Source: Gloeocapsa sp. PCC 73106 (lineage in GTDB: Bacteria > Cyanobacteriota > Cyanobacteriia > Cyanobacteriales > Gloeocapsaceae). From it: 64,000 nucleotides of DNA. Made by a program: the position numbers and the translations under genes. The notes under the pieces were generated by a model. It ran no database searches and was not told where the DNA came from. It was given only the letters and a program-made list of their open reading frames with translations. Shown in pieces: positions 50,920 to 59,920 of the stretch. Numbering within the stretch: position 1 is the first letter of the stretch; each line of letters starts with the position of its first letter. Location: positions 1 through 64,000 of the forward strand of contig NZ_ALVY01000222.1 in NCBI RefSeq assembly GCF_000332035.1. The letters are read 5' to 3'.

Positions 50920-51656
50920 AGTTTAAATGAAACCCATTCTAACTTCTGAGGTAAAAAAGCCTGAGGACAGGTTTTGTTTTTAAAATCGCATTTATATACG
51001 GTTGGTTTTTGCCAGCTTAAAGGTATTTCTAACAAATCTCTAGCTCCAGTGATTCCCTGTCCCACAAATAGCAGTAAAGCTACACAATTTAAGATGATAT
51101 GAACGTAGCGCCAGCGCAAAGAGCGATCCTTGTAGATATCTTCAACTATAGCTAGAGAAAAAACCATCAACAAAGCTACAGTAATCCCGTAATAGTAATG
51201 GGAAATATACCATTCATTAGTACGTCGAAAGACCCCCTCTTGAGAACCGAGAATAACTATCCCCATACCCGTTAGAGTGGCAAAAAGAGCGCGCCATTTT
51301 GCTTCTCTACCCCGGTATAAAAAAATCAAAGAAACGAGGGTAAAAATAAATATGAGAACGATAAACACGACTTGAAACAAATTATCTTGCCAAAGCTGTT
51401 TACTGATAATATTGCCAAAAATGGGATGAGCTAAACCAATTAAAGATAAAACTACGACACTACCAGATAACCAACGCCCCATCTGTAAGTGTTCAGGTCC
51501 AACCACAGGAGGTATTTTACTTTTATGACCCTGTTTGGTTTGTAATCGTCTTTGGCGAGTTTGCCAAGCAAAATAAGTAACGATTCCAATAATAGGAAAA
51601 ACGAAGCCTACCGCTAAAGCGGGATGCACTAGAGAGATTATATCTGAAGCATTCAT
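50916..51656 (-). CDS. DUF4079 membrane protein
   Basis: The 246-residue protein has about seven membrane helices. VHPALAVGFVFPIIGIVTYF is the family's first helix and GPEHLQMGRWLSGSVVVLSL the second; YISHYYYGITVALLMVFSLA and RYVHIILNCVALLLFVGQGI follow, and ITGARDLLEIP lies near the end. DUF4079 is widespread in cyanobacteria and plastid lineages, and resembles cytochrome b561-type proteins with histidines in the helices. Function is unknown. Its end overlaps the chimaeric small gene. Confidence 0.85.
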   Translation of the reverse strand: MNASDIISLVHPALAVGFVFPIIGIVTYFAWQTRQRRLQTKQGHKSKIPPVVGPEHLQMGRWLSGSVVVLSLIGLAHPIFGNIISKQLWQDNLFQVVFIVLIFIFTLVSLIFLYRGREAKWRALFATLTGMGIVILGSQEGVFRRTNEWYISHYYYGITVALLMVFSLAIVEDIYKDRSLRWRYVHIILNCVALLLFVGQGITGARDLLEIPLSWQKPTVYKCDFKNKTCPQAFLPQKLEWVSFKL

Positions 51657-51752
51657 GACAACTTTAAAACTGGGTATGGTTGTTTGTCCTTGATTTTAAC
51701 AAAGCTATCCTGAATTTTTTCTGAGTCCCAATAAAGAAAATTCTCAGTTATT

Positions 51753-52586
51753 TCATTTAATTAGATGAATTGCTGGATCTTGAGCTAGCCACCCCATAGT
51801 CGTATGGTAACGAACTTCAAAGTGAAGGTGAGAAACATCTAGATCCGGTTTACCGCTCACCCCAACCGTACCGATCGCTGTGCCTTTTTCTACTACCTGA
51901 CCGCTACTTACTAAAAAACTGGTTAAATGAGCGTAGCGAGTCTGTAAGGCATCTTCATGATTAATCACAATCAAATTACCGTATTGATCATCTGGCTCTG
52001 CGTAAACCACTATACCACTTTCTACCGCTAGTACAGGGGTACCCACCTCAGCTAGTAAGTCTATACCGCTATGAAAGAGATTTTGTGCTTGGGTATAGTC
52101 ATCTTGCCAGCCATAGCCTAAGCCAATTTCGGCTTTTTCGGGCAGAGGGTAGCCCTCAAAACCAGTATAATTACTCAAGCGTGAAAAATCAGGAGTTTCC
52201 CAGACGATACCGGGAATGAAAACCACTTCTCGGAGCGCTTCACAGCCATTGACTTCGAATAGCAAATCAGCTTTTACCCCGTATGAAGCTTCAAGATCTC
52301 GCCAATTAGCTTTAGGGGGTACTTCTACAAGTATACCGTTGATGGGAGGAATCACGATTTCGGTACCTACTGCAAGAGAACCCTCCGCTAATACAGGGTT
52401 GTTTTTAATGAGAGTTCCTGGGATCAGATCGTATTGCTCGGCGATACTCTCAAGGGTTTCTCCTGGGGCGATCAGATGGGTTTGAAAACGAGATAATACA
52501 GAAGAAGGACAGCCAGATCCTGGAATTCCCTGTGCTACCAAAGTTAAACTGATTCCCAGAGAAGAGAGCAAATATTTAAAGATCAT
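51753..52586 (-). CDS. LysM and M23 (LytM) peptidase, envelope
   Basis: The 277-residue protein has a signal peptide (MIFKYLLSSLGISLTLVAQG), a LysM unit (APGETLESIAEQYDLIPGTL), a second partial LysM around residue 90, and a C-terminal M23 peptidase domain. Zinc ligands are in FHSGIDLLAEVGTPVLAV and VSHLHFEVRYH. M23 enzymes cut peptide cross-links in peptidoglycan. The motifs look intact, so it is probably active. It starts 5 bases from hom on the same strand. Confidence 0.93.
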   Translation of the reverse strand: MIFKYLLSSLGISLTLVAQGIPGSGCPSSVLSRFQTHLIAPGETLESIAEQYDLIPGTLIKNNPVLAEGSLAVGTEIVIPPINGILVEVPPKANWRDLEASYGVKADLLFEVNGCEALREVVFIPGIVWETPDFSRLSNYTGFEGYPLPEKAEIGLGYGWQDDYTQAQNLFHSGIDLLAEVGTPVLAVESGIVVYAEPDDQYGNLIVINHEDALQTRYAHLTSFLVSSGQVVEKGTAIGTVGVSGKPDLDVSHLHFEVRYHTTMGWLAQDPAIHLIK

Positions 52587-52591
52587 GGAAC

Positions 52592-53890
52592 TTAGAGAAC
52601 TCTTAAAACAGTAGGAATGTTTTTAATTTGGGGCTTAGCTTCGATTTCCTTTAACGCTTGACGAAAATTCCCTTCCTTAACGTTATGGGTAATTACTACG
52701 ATTTCAGCTAAATTGTCTTGGAAACCTATCTGTACGATGGATTCTAAACTGACGTGGTGTCTACCAAAACAAGTCCCAATTTCTCCGATCACTCCAGGTA
52801 AATCTTGAGTGAGAAAGCGTACATAAAAGCGAGTATTTAACTCTTCTATAGACATCAGATCGCAGTAATCTTGATGGGAGCAACTGAGCAAGGGATCTAA
52901 GATCTCCGTCTTGCCATTACTTTTGAGCACACCCACTATATTCATAATATCAGCTACCACAGCGCTAGCGGTAGGACCAGAACCCGCACCAGGACCATAA
53001 AACATCACTTGTCCTATTGGGTCACCTTGGATCAAGATCGCGTTGTAAACGCCATTAATGCTCGCCAAAGGGTGATCTTTAGGTACTAGTGTGGGATGGA
53101 CTCTTACCTGTAACTGATTGGGTTTGTCCGGGTTGATTAGTTGAGCGATCGCCAATAACTTAATCACAAATCCCAATTTTAGTGCGTAATTAATATCTAC
53201 GGTATCAATAGAGCTAATTCCCTCGGTAAAAATTTCTGCACGTTTTACCCTGAGATTAAAGGCTAAAGAGCTTAAGATGGCGATTTTGTCCGCAGCATCA
53301 AAACCATCCACATCAGCGCTGGGATCAGCTTCAGCGTAGCCTAGGGCTTGTGCTTGACTTAGCACTGAAGCGAATTGAGCTCCTGCGCTACTCATTTGGG
53401 TCAGGATATAGTTAGTGGTACCATTGATAATCCCGATAACACTCTCGATGCGGTTAGCGACTAAAGACCGCTTTAAAGGTTCAATCACGGGTATTCCACC
53501 ACCTACAGATCCTTCGATGAGTACGTAAACGTTCCCTTGATTAGCCGCTGTGTAGATTTCGTCACCATAACGAGCGATAACTGCTTTATTGGCGGTAACG
53601 ACGTGTTTACCCGAGGCGATCGCCTGGAGAATGAGGGATCTTGATGGTTCCAATCCTCCTAATAACTCTACTACTATATCTATGTCTGGATCGGTGACAA
53701 TTGCTTCTAAATTGGTGGTAATTGTTCCTGGTGGTAGGAGGACTTTTCTGGCTTTAGTGAGCGATCGCACTCCTACACTTTTAATACTAATTTCCGTTAG
53801 CAGGGGGTGACGTCCTTGGGGATTCAGGAGAATTTCTACTGTGCCTGTACCTACTGTCCCCATTCCGAGTATACCGATGCGATAAACCAC
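52592..53890 (-). CDS. hom: Hom, homoserine dehydrogenase
   Basis: Hom reduces aspartate semialdehyde to homoserine on the way to threonine and methionine. I take the GTG at 53890 (433 residues), preceded by AAGGAT at a good distance; the longer frame from 53962 would add 24 unconserved residues. The NAD(P)-binding motif is RIGILGMGTVGTGT, the active-site block includes GFDAADKIAILSSLAF, and a C-terminal ACT domain starts DLPGVIGEIGTCFGRHHVSL, where threonine feedback usually acts. Confidence 0.95.
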   Translation of the reverse strand: MVYRIGILGMGTVGTGTVEILLNPQGRHPLLTEISIKSVGVRSLTKARKVLLPPGTITTNLEAIVTDPDIDIVVELLGGLEPSRSLILQAIASGKHVVTANKAVIARYGDEIYTAANQGNVYVLIEGSVGGGIPVIEPLKRSLVANRIESVIGIINGTTNYILTQMSSAGAQFASVLSQAQALGYAEADPSADVDGFDAADKIAILSSLAFNLRVKRAEIFTEGISSIDTVDINYALKLGFVIKLLAIAQLINPDKPNQLQVRVHPTLVPKDHPLASINGVYNAILIQGDPIGQVMFYGPGAGSGPTASAVVADIMNIVGVLKSNGKTEILDPLLSCSHQDYCDLMSIEELNTRFYVRFLTQDLPGVIGEIGTCFGRHHVSLESIVQIGFQDNLAEIVVITHNVKEGNFRQALKEIEAKPQIKNIPTVLRVL

Positions 53891-53954
53891 GCTTGTTATC
53901 CTTAATCTATGCTGGGGGCAAAATGGGGTGAGAGTGAGTTCACCCCTTGGATCT

Positions 53955-55148
53955 TTAGACAAATGAGAAGTTATCTGGACCGAATTGTCCTACATCCTCT
54001 TCCCGGATCCGTGAGAAGTTAACTAATACATCTCCATCGTACAACAGTTGAAAACCACTGCCTGATGGATTAACTATCTGTTCCAATAATTGGGGGTCAG
54101 GATTTTCAATACCTTTAATAGCTAGTCTATCTTCTACTCGAAAGTCTGTAATTACAGCGCTGGGATTTTCCCCGACGATAAAGTGATCCTCACCGGCTCC
54201 ACCTGTTCCTCGAACTCTTCTACCTACGCTGAGATCGAGAATATCGTTACCACGTCCTCCGTCAACTCTGGCGCGATCGGCTCCGATTAGGACATCATCT
54301 CCTCTACCACCAGTGAGTCTAGCCCGATTTGCACCGATTAAGGTATCATCGCCTGCTTCACCGTCTACTCTGTCTCTTGAAGCTACGGTAGCGAGGTCAT
54401 TCCCATCACCTAGGGTAATGGTGTTTCTCCCTTCTCCTAGACCGGTACTGACTGCATCATCTCCACCCAAGGTATTGATTGTCGCTTCTGTCCCAGCGAC
54501 GTTGATTCCCGCTCCTACCAGATCGGTTTCATCTGTACCTTCGAATTCTGGAGGTAGTCCAATCGGTAGAAACGAAAAGTTATTGGGTCCGAATTGTCCG
54601 ATTTCGTCTTCTTGGATTTCGGAAAAGTTAACTACTACATCGCCATCGTATAAAAGTTGAAAGACTTCTTCCTCTTCGTTAAAAGTCTGTTCCAATAATT
54701 GGGGATCAGGATTTTCGATACCTTGAATAGCTAGTCTATCTTCTAAGCGAAAGTCCGTAATTACAGCGCTGGGATTATTTCCGACTATAAATGTATCTAT
54801 ACCCTCACCACCTGTGGCTTGAACTCTTCTACCGATGCTGATATAGAGAAGGTCGTTACCTTCACCACCGTTAAGTCTGGCGCGAGAAGCTCCAATTATC
54901 GTATCATCGCCTGCATCTGCGTTCACCCTGTCTCTTGGGGCTACACTAGCTGAATCGTTATCATCGCCCAGTGAAATTCTATTTCTTCCCTCTCCTAGAG
55001 CTGTGTTGAGGACATCGTTTCCACCTAGGGTGTTGATTCTGGCTCGACTGACCGCAACGTTAAAACCTGCTACCACTAGATCAGCTTCGTCTGTGCCTTC
55101 GAATTCTGTAGGTGGCTCCAAACCAGGAAAATTCTCTAAAGTTGTCAT
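53955..55148 (-). CDS. RTX/haemolysin-type repeat protein with two tandem modules
   Basis: The 397-residue protein is two near-copies of one module of about 190 residues. Each module begins FEGTDE(A/T)DLV, contains several GGxGxD-like loops (GGEGNDLL, GGRGNDIL, GDDTLIGA), and ends with NPSAVITDFRxEDRLAI, IENPDPQLLEQ, VxNFSxIxE and FGPxNFSF. GGxGxD loops bind calcium in RTX proteins secreted by type I systems, though several loops here are degenerate (for example AGDDTIIGAS). No signal peptide or membrane helix is present, as expected for type I export. No ABC exporter is adjacent. Confidence 0.85.
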   Translation of the reverse strand: MTTLENFPGLEPPTEFEGTDEADLVVAGFNVAVSRARINTLGGNDVLNTALGEGRNRISLGDDNDSASVAPRDRVNADAGDDTIIGASRARLNGGEGNDLLYISIGRRVQATGGEGIDTFIVGNNPSAVITDFRLEDRLAIQGIENPDPQLLEQTFNEEEEVFQLLYDGDVVVNFSEIQEDEIGQFGPNNFSFLPIGLPPEFEGTDETDLVGAGINVAGTEATINTLGGDDAVSTGLGEGRNTITLGDGNDLATVASRDRVDGEAGDDTLIGANRARLTGGRGDDVLIGADRARVDGGRGNDILDLSVGRRVRGTGGAGEDHFIVGENPSAVITDFRVEDRLAIKGIENPDPQLLEQIVNPSGSGFQLLYDGDVLVNFSRIREEDVGQFGPDNFSFV

Positions 55149-55169
55149 GGTGTTAGTGTATTCTTGTAA

Positions 55170-55201
55170 TTGACTACCCTAGCTTATCAAATTGTGGTCA
55201 A
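55170..55201 (-). terminator. weak hairpin after the lipid kinase gene
   Basis: TTGACTAC (55170-55177) pairs with GTGGTCAA (55194-55201), 8 bp with one G-T pair, starting 2 bases past the stop codon of the kinase on the minus strand. No U-run follows, so it may only stabilise the 3' end. Confidence 0.3.
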
Positions 55202-55203
55202 TG

Positions 55204-56100
55204 TTATGATGACATCCGTTCTCTAGGTACAAATACCCCTAAAGCCTGGGGAATAACCTTAAAAGTAGCGGGAGTAGCAACGGTTAATTCCCCATCGGTG
55301 TTGATTTTATAAGGTTTTGACGTATGGATCGTAATTTCTTGACCGTCAACCCCCTGGAGCGATCGCACCCACGGTAACGCTCCATGTTCTCCTTGGGGTA
55401 AAGTCCAAACTAAGGGAAATAGTTGCCACCAGTGTTGTATTTCTAAACTATATAAATCTAAGCGTTGATCGGTGATCTTGGCGTCTTTAGCTACTGCCAT
55501 ACCACCACCATAATAACAGCCATTCCCTACGGCGATTTGTACCGTTTTGACCGAGATAGATTCCTTTCCTATTTTAATTTCAGCGCGAAAAGGACGACTT
55601 TGACTAATTACTTTGAGTGCCGTCATCGCATAAGCTAAACTACCCCAACGGCTTTTAGCTTTGTGACAAAGACTCTCAGTAATCTTGACGCTTAAACCTA
55701 AACTAGCCACATTAAAAAAATATTTGCCATTAACCCAACCCAAGTCTACGTACTCTATTATCCCATCGGTGATCACTCTACAAGCTGACTCAATCTCGGT
55801 GGGAATACCTAAAGTACGAGCTAAATCGTTAGCGGTTCCCAGGGGTAAGATACCCAGGGGAAGATTATGGGGTATGATACTATCTACCGCTTGATTGAGA
55901 GTCCCATCTCCTCCACCGATAATCACTAAATCTACTTTGTCAGCTTGTTTTTCGATAACTCCAGGAAGTTCTTCTGCACTGGGATAGGGTACCAGCACTA
56001 ACTCAAAGTCAAGCTGATTTAAAGTGGCTACAGCCTTGTTAAAATGCCTATCACCGCTGCGGGAATAACGATTGATTAGTAATAGGGCTTTTTTAGGCAT
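55204..56100 (-). CDS. YegS/BmrU-type lipid kinase
   Basis: The 298-residue protein is a diacylglycerol-kinase catalytic domain enzyme. The nucleotide loop is VIIGGGDGTLNQAVDSI, followed by LPLGILPLGTANDLARTLGI and a C-terminal beta-rich half (YYGGGMAVAKDAKITDQRLD). The N-terminus ALLLINRYSRSGDRHF is the standard first strand. It probably phosphorylates a lipid such as diacylglycerol or sphingoid base, but the substrate is not defined. It lies 3 bases from the nucleosidase-like gene on the same strand. Confidence 0.92.
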   Translation of the reverse strand: MPKKALLLINRYSRSGDRHFNKAVATLNQLDFELVLVPYPSAEELPGVIEKQADKVDLVIIGGGDGTLNQAVDSIIPHNLPLGILPLGTANDLARTLGIPTEIESACRVITDGIIEYVDLGWVNGKYFFNVASLGLSVKITESLCHKAKSRWGSLAYAMTALKVISQSRPFRAEIKIGKESISVKTVQIAVGNGCYYGGGMAVAKDAKITDQRLDLYSLEIQHWWQLFPLVWTLPQGEHGALPWVRSLQGVDGQEITIHTSKPYKINTDGELTVATPATFKVIPQALGVFVPRERMSS

Positions 56101-56103
56101 AAT

Positions 56104-56754
56104 CTATTCTAAAAACAGTTTACAAGTTACTTTTTCTAAGATTTTTAAGCTTTTGAGAGAACTATGGATGAGTCTTAAAGCAGCTAGGGGTTGCTGAGAC
56201 ATGGCGATCGCTAGAGCGATTTTATCTAGGTTTCCTTGGCTATCTAGAGCTAAATTAAGATCCGGTAGGCTCTGGTCATAATTATCACTGATTACTCTAA
56301 CAATTGCCACTTGGGGAAATTTTTGCAACACCACAAAGCTTTCCATATCCACAATATCCGCACCGGTAGAAGCTCTTTTTTCCTGCTTAGCTTGGACACT
56401 GTGAATTAAGCGATCGCAGGTTAAACCCTTCCCCCAATTAGCTTTCAGTTTAGCTTGAAGCGATACAGAAATGGAGCGATCGCACTGGAGGGAATCAACT
56501 TGATAGTAACAGCGATCGTAAACTACCACGTTTCCCAGACTATATTCGGGATTAATACTTCCCCCCAAACCTAATAGTAAAACTTTTTGCTGTTTTAACT
56601 CTGCTTGCTCTAAATAAGTAGTCAAAGCTTTAACACCCATAGGAATAGATATTATTTCTATTCCTTTCATCTTACTGTTTTTGATTCCTCTACATACCGC
56701 CGCGTATTCTGCTCCTTTTACCACTAAAATCCCTTCAAATCCTTGCTTTAGCAT
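56104..56754 (-). CDS. nucleoside phosphorylase/nucleosidase-like protein (PNP_UDP_1)
   Basis: The 216-residue protein has the phosphorylase fold: GILVVKGAEYAAVCRGIKN, KVLLLGLGGSINPEYSLGNV, the specificity block DIVDMESFVVLQKFPQVAIV, and VRVISDNYDQSLPDLNLAL. The acidic residue in VISDNYDQS is the base-binding residue. Its closest relatives may be the hopanoid-associated phosphorylases, or MTA/SAH nucleosidases; the shorter length (usual 230-260) prevents a firm choice. Paired with the lipid kinase after 3 bases. Confidence 0.75.
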   Translation of the reverse strand: MLKQGFEGILVVKGAEYAAVCRGIKNSKMKGIEIISIPMGVKALTTYLEQAELKQQKVLLLGLGGSINPEYSLGNVVVYDRCYYQVDSLQCDRSISVSLQAKLKANWGKGLTCDRLIHSVQAKQEKRASTGADIVDMESFVVLQKFPQVAIVRVISDNYDQSLPDLNLALDSQGNLDKIALAIAMSQQPLAALRLIHSSLKSLKILEKVTCKLFLE

Positions 56755-56815
56755 TAGCTTGTGTTAATATCAGTCTATTGAGAAATATTTTAAATAAATT
56801 CAGATATCTCAGTTC

Positions 56816-57895
56816 ATGAATCAGTTGGCCATTTTAACCGTAGACCAAGTAACCAAGAAATTTTCGTCCCAACATCAACCCGTCCTCAAAAATATTAGTT
56901 TTAGTTTAGGGGAGGGGGAACTATTGGGATTACTCGGGCCTTCTGGTTGTGGTAAAACAACACTACTACGAATTATCGCCGGATTTGATCAGCCTAGTAG
57001 TGGTGCGATCGCCCTCAAAGGAAGTCTAATAGCCGATGGTCAGTTCAGCTTACCCCCAGAACGTCGTAACACTGGAATGGTTTTCCAAGATTACGCTCTC
57101 TTTCCCCATCTAACTATAGAAGATAATATCGCTTTTGGACTCAAAACTAGATCTCAAAGTCTGTCTCTTGGAGAAATCAAAAAAAGAGTCAAAGAAACCC
57201 TAGTTTTAGTAGGTCTCTCGGGTTTAGAAAAACGTTATCCTCACCAACTTTCCGGAGGACAACAACAGAGAATCGCTTTAGCACGAGCTTTAGCCCCGAA
57301 ACCCTCTTTAATACTGTTAGATGAGCCTTTGAGTAATCTCGATGTACAAGTCAGGGAAATACTCCGCCACGAGATACGCAATATCCTCAAAGCTGCGGGA
57401 ATTTCTGGTATTTTTGTCACCCATGATCAAGAAGAAGCTTTAGCGGTATCCGATAAAATCGCTGTAATGCACCAAGGAAAAATAGAACAACTCGCTAGTC
57501 CCGAGGAGGTCTATAGTGAACCCGCTTCCCGTTTTGTCGCCGAATTTGTGACACAAGCGAACTTCCTCCCCGCCACCAAAAAAGGAAGTTATTGGGAAAC
57601 AGAAATTGGCAACTGGAGTATTGAAATTGCCAAAAATGCACAATGGTCAGAACAAGCTGACTTGATGCTGCGTCAAGAGGATATTCAACTCAAACCCGAG
57701 CAAAATGCGCCCTTAATTATCGCTGAACGTCATTTCTTGGGGCGAGAATACCGCTATTGCCTGGAAACTCGATCTGGAAAGAGAATACACGCCCTCACCC
57801 CTCTGAACACTAACCTATCCGTAGGTACTCAAGTACAATTATCTATTCCTGATCGCTCTCTACGGATTTTTCCTGACTCTACTAGGGATGATTAA
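56816..57895 (+). CDS. ABC transporter ATPase, FbpC/FutC type
   Basis: The 359-residue ATP-binding subunit has Walker A LLGPSGCGKTTLLRI, Q-loop GMVFQDYALFPH, signature LSGGQQQRIALARAL, Walker B LILLDEPLSNLD and the H-switch FVTHDQEEALA. A C-terminal TOBE-like regulatory domain follows (about 250-359). The order fits ferric-iron or spermidine/sulfate importers; FutC in cyanobacteria is a fair match. No permease or binding protein is next to it, so it must work with components encoded elsewhere. The end overlaps the convergent HAD gene by 14 bases. Confidence 0.85.
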   Translation: MNQLAILTVDQVTKKFSSQHQPVLKNISFSLGEGELLGLLGPSGCGKTTLLRIIAGFDQPSSGAIALKGSLIADGQFSLPPERRNTGMVFQDYALFPHLTIEDNIAFGLKTRSQSLSLGEIKKRVKETLVLVGLSGLEKRYPHQLSGGQQQRIALARALAPKPSLILLDEPLSNLDVQVREILRHEIRNILKAAGISGIFVTHDQEEALAVSDKIAVMHQGKIEQLASPEEVYSEPASRFVAEFVTQANFLPATKKGSYWETEIGNWSIEIAKNAQWSEQADLMLRQEDIQLKPEQNAPLIIAERHFLGREYRYCLETRSGKRIHALTPLNTNLSVGTQVQLSIPDRSLRIFPDSTRDD

Positions 57896-58544
57896 GCGTG
57901 TCCCATATATCCCTGTTAATCTCCGATAGGGACCTGAGTACTAAATCGGCGATAGTAAATTGAGATGGATAATCGGGAAAAACCTCGGGAATCGCAATAC
58001 ATTTCATTTGAGCGGCTTTAGCTGCGATTACGCCATTGAGAGAGTCTTCTAAAACTAGACATTCCTGGGGTAACACTTGGAGTTTGCGCGCTGTGGTTAA
58101 ATAAACACCTGGATGGGGTTTTCCGTATTCTTCTTCCGCAGCTGAATAAATCTCTTGAAATATTTCTTTGATTCCCAATTTATTAATAACCACATCAATA
58201 ATAGGATAAGCCGAAGAAGACGCTATAGCTATTTTAACATTTCTAGTTTCCAGAAAACTAATGATTTCTCCAACCCCTTCTTTGGGCTCCCCTTGAAGAG
58301 AAATTAATTCAATTACTCTTTTGATAATATCTTCCGCTAATTTTCTCTTGGTAGCACTCTTCCAGGGAAATTTCTGATACCAATATTCTACAACTTCATC
58401 AATTCTCAATCCCGTTGTTTGTTTGCATAGCTTGTGATTTAGAGGTATATTAACCTGTTTAAATACCTCCATTTCGGCTTGTTGCCATAGAGGTTCAGAA
58501 TCAATCAAGAGACCATCCATGTCAAAAATTACCGCTTTAATCAT
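57882..58544 (-). CDS. HAD-superfamily phosphatase (beta-phosphoglucomutase/HxpB-like)
   Basis: The 220-residue enzyme has HAD motif I FDMDGLLIDSEPLW (nucleophile Asp), motif II in IAIASSSAYPIIDVV, motif III in EYGKPHPGVYL and motif IV in LVLEDSLNGVIAA. Helical cap type 1 fits beta-phosphoglucomutase and sugar-phosphate phosphatases such as HxpB. The exact substrate is unknown. It overlaps psb29 by 8 bases and the ABC ATPase by 14. Confidence 0.88.
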   Translation of the reverse strand: MIKAVIFDMDGLLIDSEPLWQQAEMEVFKQVNIPLNHKLCKQTTGLRIDEVVEYWYQKFPWKSATKRKLAEDIIKRVIELISLQGEPKEGVGEIISFLETRNVKIAIASSSAYPIIDVVINKLGIKEIFQEIYSAAEEEYGKPHPGVYLTTARKLQVLPQECLVLEDSLNGVIAAKAAQMKCIAIPEVFPDYPSQFTIADLVLRSLSEINRDIWDTLNHP

Positions 58545-59232
58545 CTTTTTTAGTCTCTAGTTCGAGACTTTTTTTAGCTCGTTTTTTGCGCTCAGCTTCC
58601 AAGGCTTCTTCTACTACGATAATCATCTGCTTCATTTTTTCTAAGTTAGCTTGATACAATTCAAAATCTTTTTGTAGCTTATCAGATGACACTGGTAAAA
58701 CCTCGGCGAATTGAGCGGTAATTTTGTCTCGAGCTGGTTTATCTTGGAGTAACTCTAGATTCTTTTCCCCAAGCATAGTATACAAACCAATTCCAAACAT
58801 ACGACTATATTTGAAGCTCTGATTGAGTGCGATCGCGCTCACCGCTTCAGCTAAAGCAAATTCTCCCTCTACTGGTTGAGGATGTTTGAACCAAGCGAGT
58901 AAATCGTCTACCCCATGAAGACGTTTAGCTAAATTGAGAACCTGATTGGCGTGATCACGGTACTGCTCTAGTTTACCCCCAACTGCTTGACACAGAGATG
59001 CAAGAATCGAAGCTTTATCTTCTTCCGGACGGTAACCTTGCATAAAACGATCAAAGGAAGTGACTACCCCGAGACAGTAAATCGGATCAACGCGAAAATT
59101 CTGATTGACCGATAACAGGTGCAACTCTACAATCAACTCCTCTACTACTCGTCGATAGATAGAATTGATCGGACGAGTGTGATGAGCATAGAAATCTCGC
59201 TTAGTATCTGAAACAGTGCGAACTTTTTCCAC
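58537..59232 (-). CDS. psb29: Psb29/Thf1, thylakoid-formation and photosystem II factor
   Basis: Thf1 (Psb29) is needed for photosystem II repair, FtsH protease stability and thylakoid formation. The 231-residue protein has the family start VRTVSDTKRDFYAHHTRPIN, then SIYRRVVEELIVELHLLSVN and FRVDPIYCLGVVTSFDRFMQ, then GYRPEED. The C-terminal part (from about 185) is a coiled coil with KKRAKKSLELE. Divergent from cpcT with 72 bases between, suggesting shared control of photosynthetic genes. Confidence 0.95.
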   Translation of the reverse strand: MEKVRTVSDTKRDFYAHHTRPINSIYRRVVEELIVELHLLSVNQNFRVDPIYCLGVVTSFDRFMQGYRPEEDKASILASLCQAVGGKLEQYRDHANQVLNLAKRLHGVDDLLAWFKHPQPVEGEFALAEAVSAIALNQSFKYSRMFGIGLYTMLGEKNLELLQDKPARDKITAQFAEVLPVSSDKLQKDFELYQANLEKMKQMIIVVEEALEAERKKRAKKSLELETKKDD

Positions 59233-59304
59233 AAATTAGACTTAATCTACATAAAAAAACCTTATATTCTTATTGTCTACCTTTCTGGTCCATTTGCCAA
59301 GCTC

Positions 59305-59880
59305 ATGAGTTTATCTTTTCCCCTAGTGACCCTAGCTAGCTATTTAGCCGGCGAATTTGAGAATCGAGAGCAAGCGATCGCCGAACCTGCGTGGTACGTA
59401 AACTTACGTTTATGGTTGCGTCCCGTGCCCGACTTATGGAGCGATAGTCTCACCCTTTTTGCTGAACAAGCGAGCACCCTTAAATTAGATCAACCCTATC
59501 GTCCTCGTTTACTGCGTCTACGACAAGCTCCAGAATTAGTCGTCGAACATTATATGTTTAAAGAGCTTCAAGCTTTCATTGGATCGGGACGTCAACCCGA
59601 GAAACTAAAAGCACTCACACTAGAGCAAATAGAATTCTTACCGGGTTGTACCCTCAAAGTGCAGCAGCATAACCAGCAATTTCAAGCGTTACCCCAGCCT
59701 GGGGAAACCTGTTGTTTTCAATACCAAGGTTCAACCTATCAAGTTAGTCTGGGTTTTGAAGTTAATGAAGCAGAACTTAGTACTTACGATCGCGGTATTG
59801 ATTCAGCTACCGGAAAAGCGATTTGGGGAGCGATTCTTGGTCCCTATCGCTTTAAAAAACTCCAACACTATTATTGGTAA
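59305..59880 (+). CDS. cpcT: CpcT/CpeT-type phycobiliprotein lyase
   Basis: CpcT attaches phycocyanobilin to Cys155 of phycocyanin beta; CpeT does so for phycoerythrin. The 191-residue protein shows LVTLASYLAGEFENREQAIA, WYVNLRLWLRPVP, FAEQASTLKLDQPYRPRLLR, and the ending DRGIDSATGKAIWGAILGPY, then RFKKL. The two cannot be told apart reliably by sequence alone, though CpcT is more widespread. Divergent from psb29. Confidence 0.88.
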   Translation: MSLSFPLVTLASYLAGEFENREQAIAEPAWYVNLRLWLRPVPDLWSDSLTLFAEQASTLKLDQPYRPRLLRLRQAPELVVEHYMFKELQAFIGSGRQPEKLKALTLEQIEFLPGCTLKVQQHNQQFQALPQPGETCCFQYQGSTYQVSLGFEVNEAELSTYDRGIDSATGKAIWGAILGPYRFKKLQHYYW

Positions 59881-59920
59881 TTAGATCAATTTTTTCGAAA
59901 TCCTTGATAGAATTAGTTGC

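Noticed and set aside
53891-53962. Longer start for hom
   Set aside because: It would add 24 non-conserved residues; GTG 53890 has an AAGG site and begins at the family's normal start.
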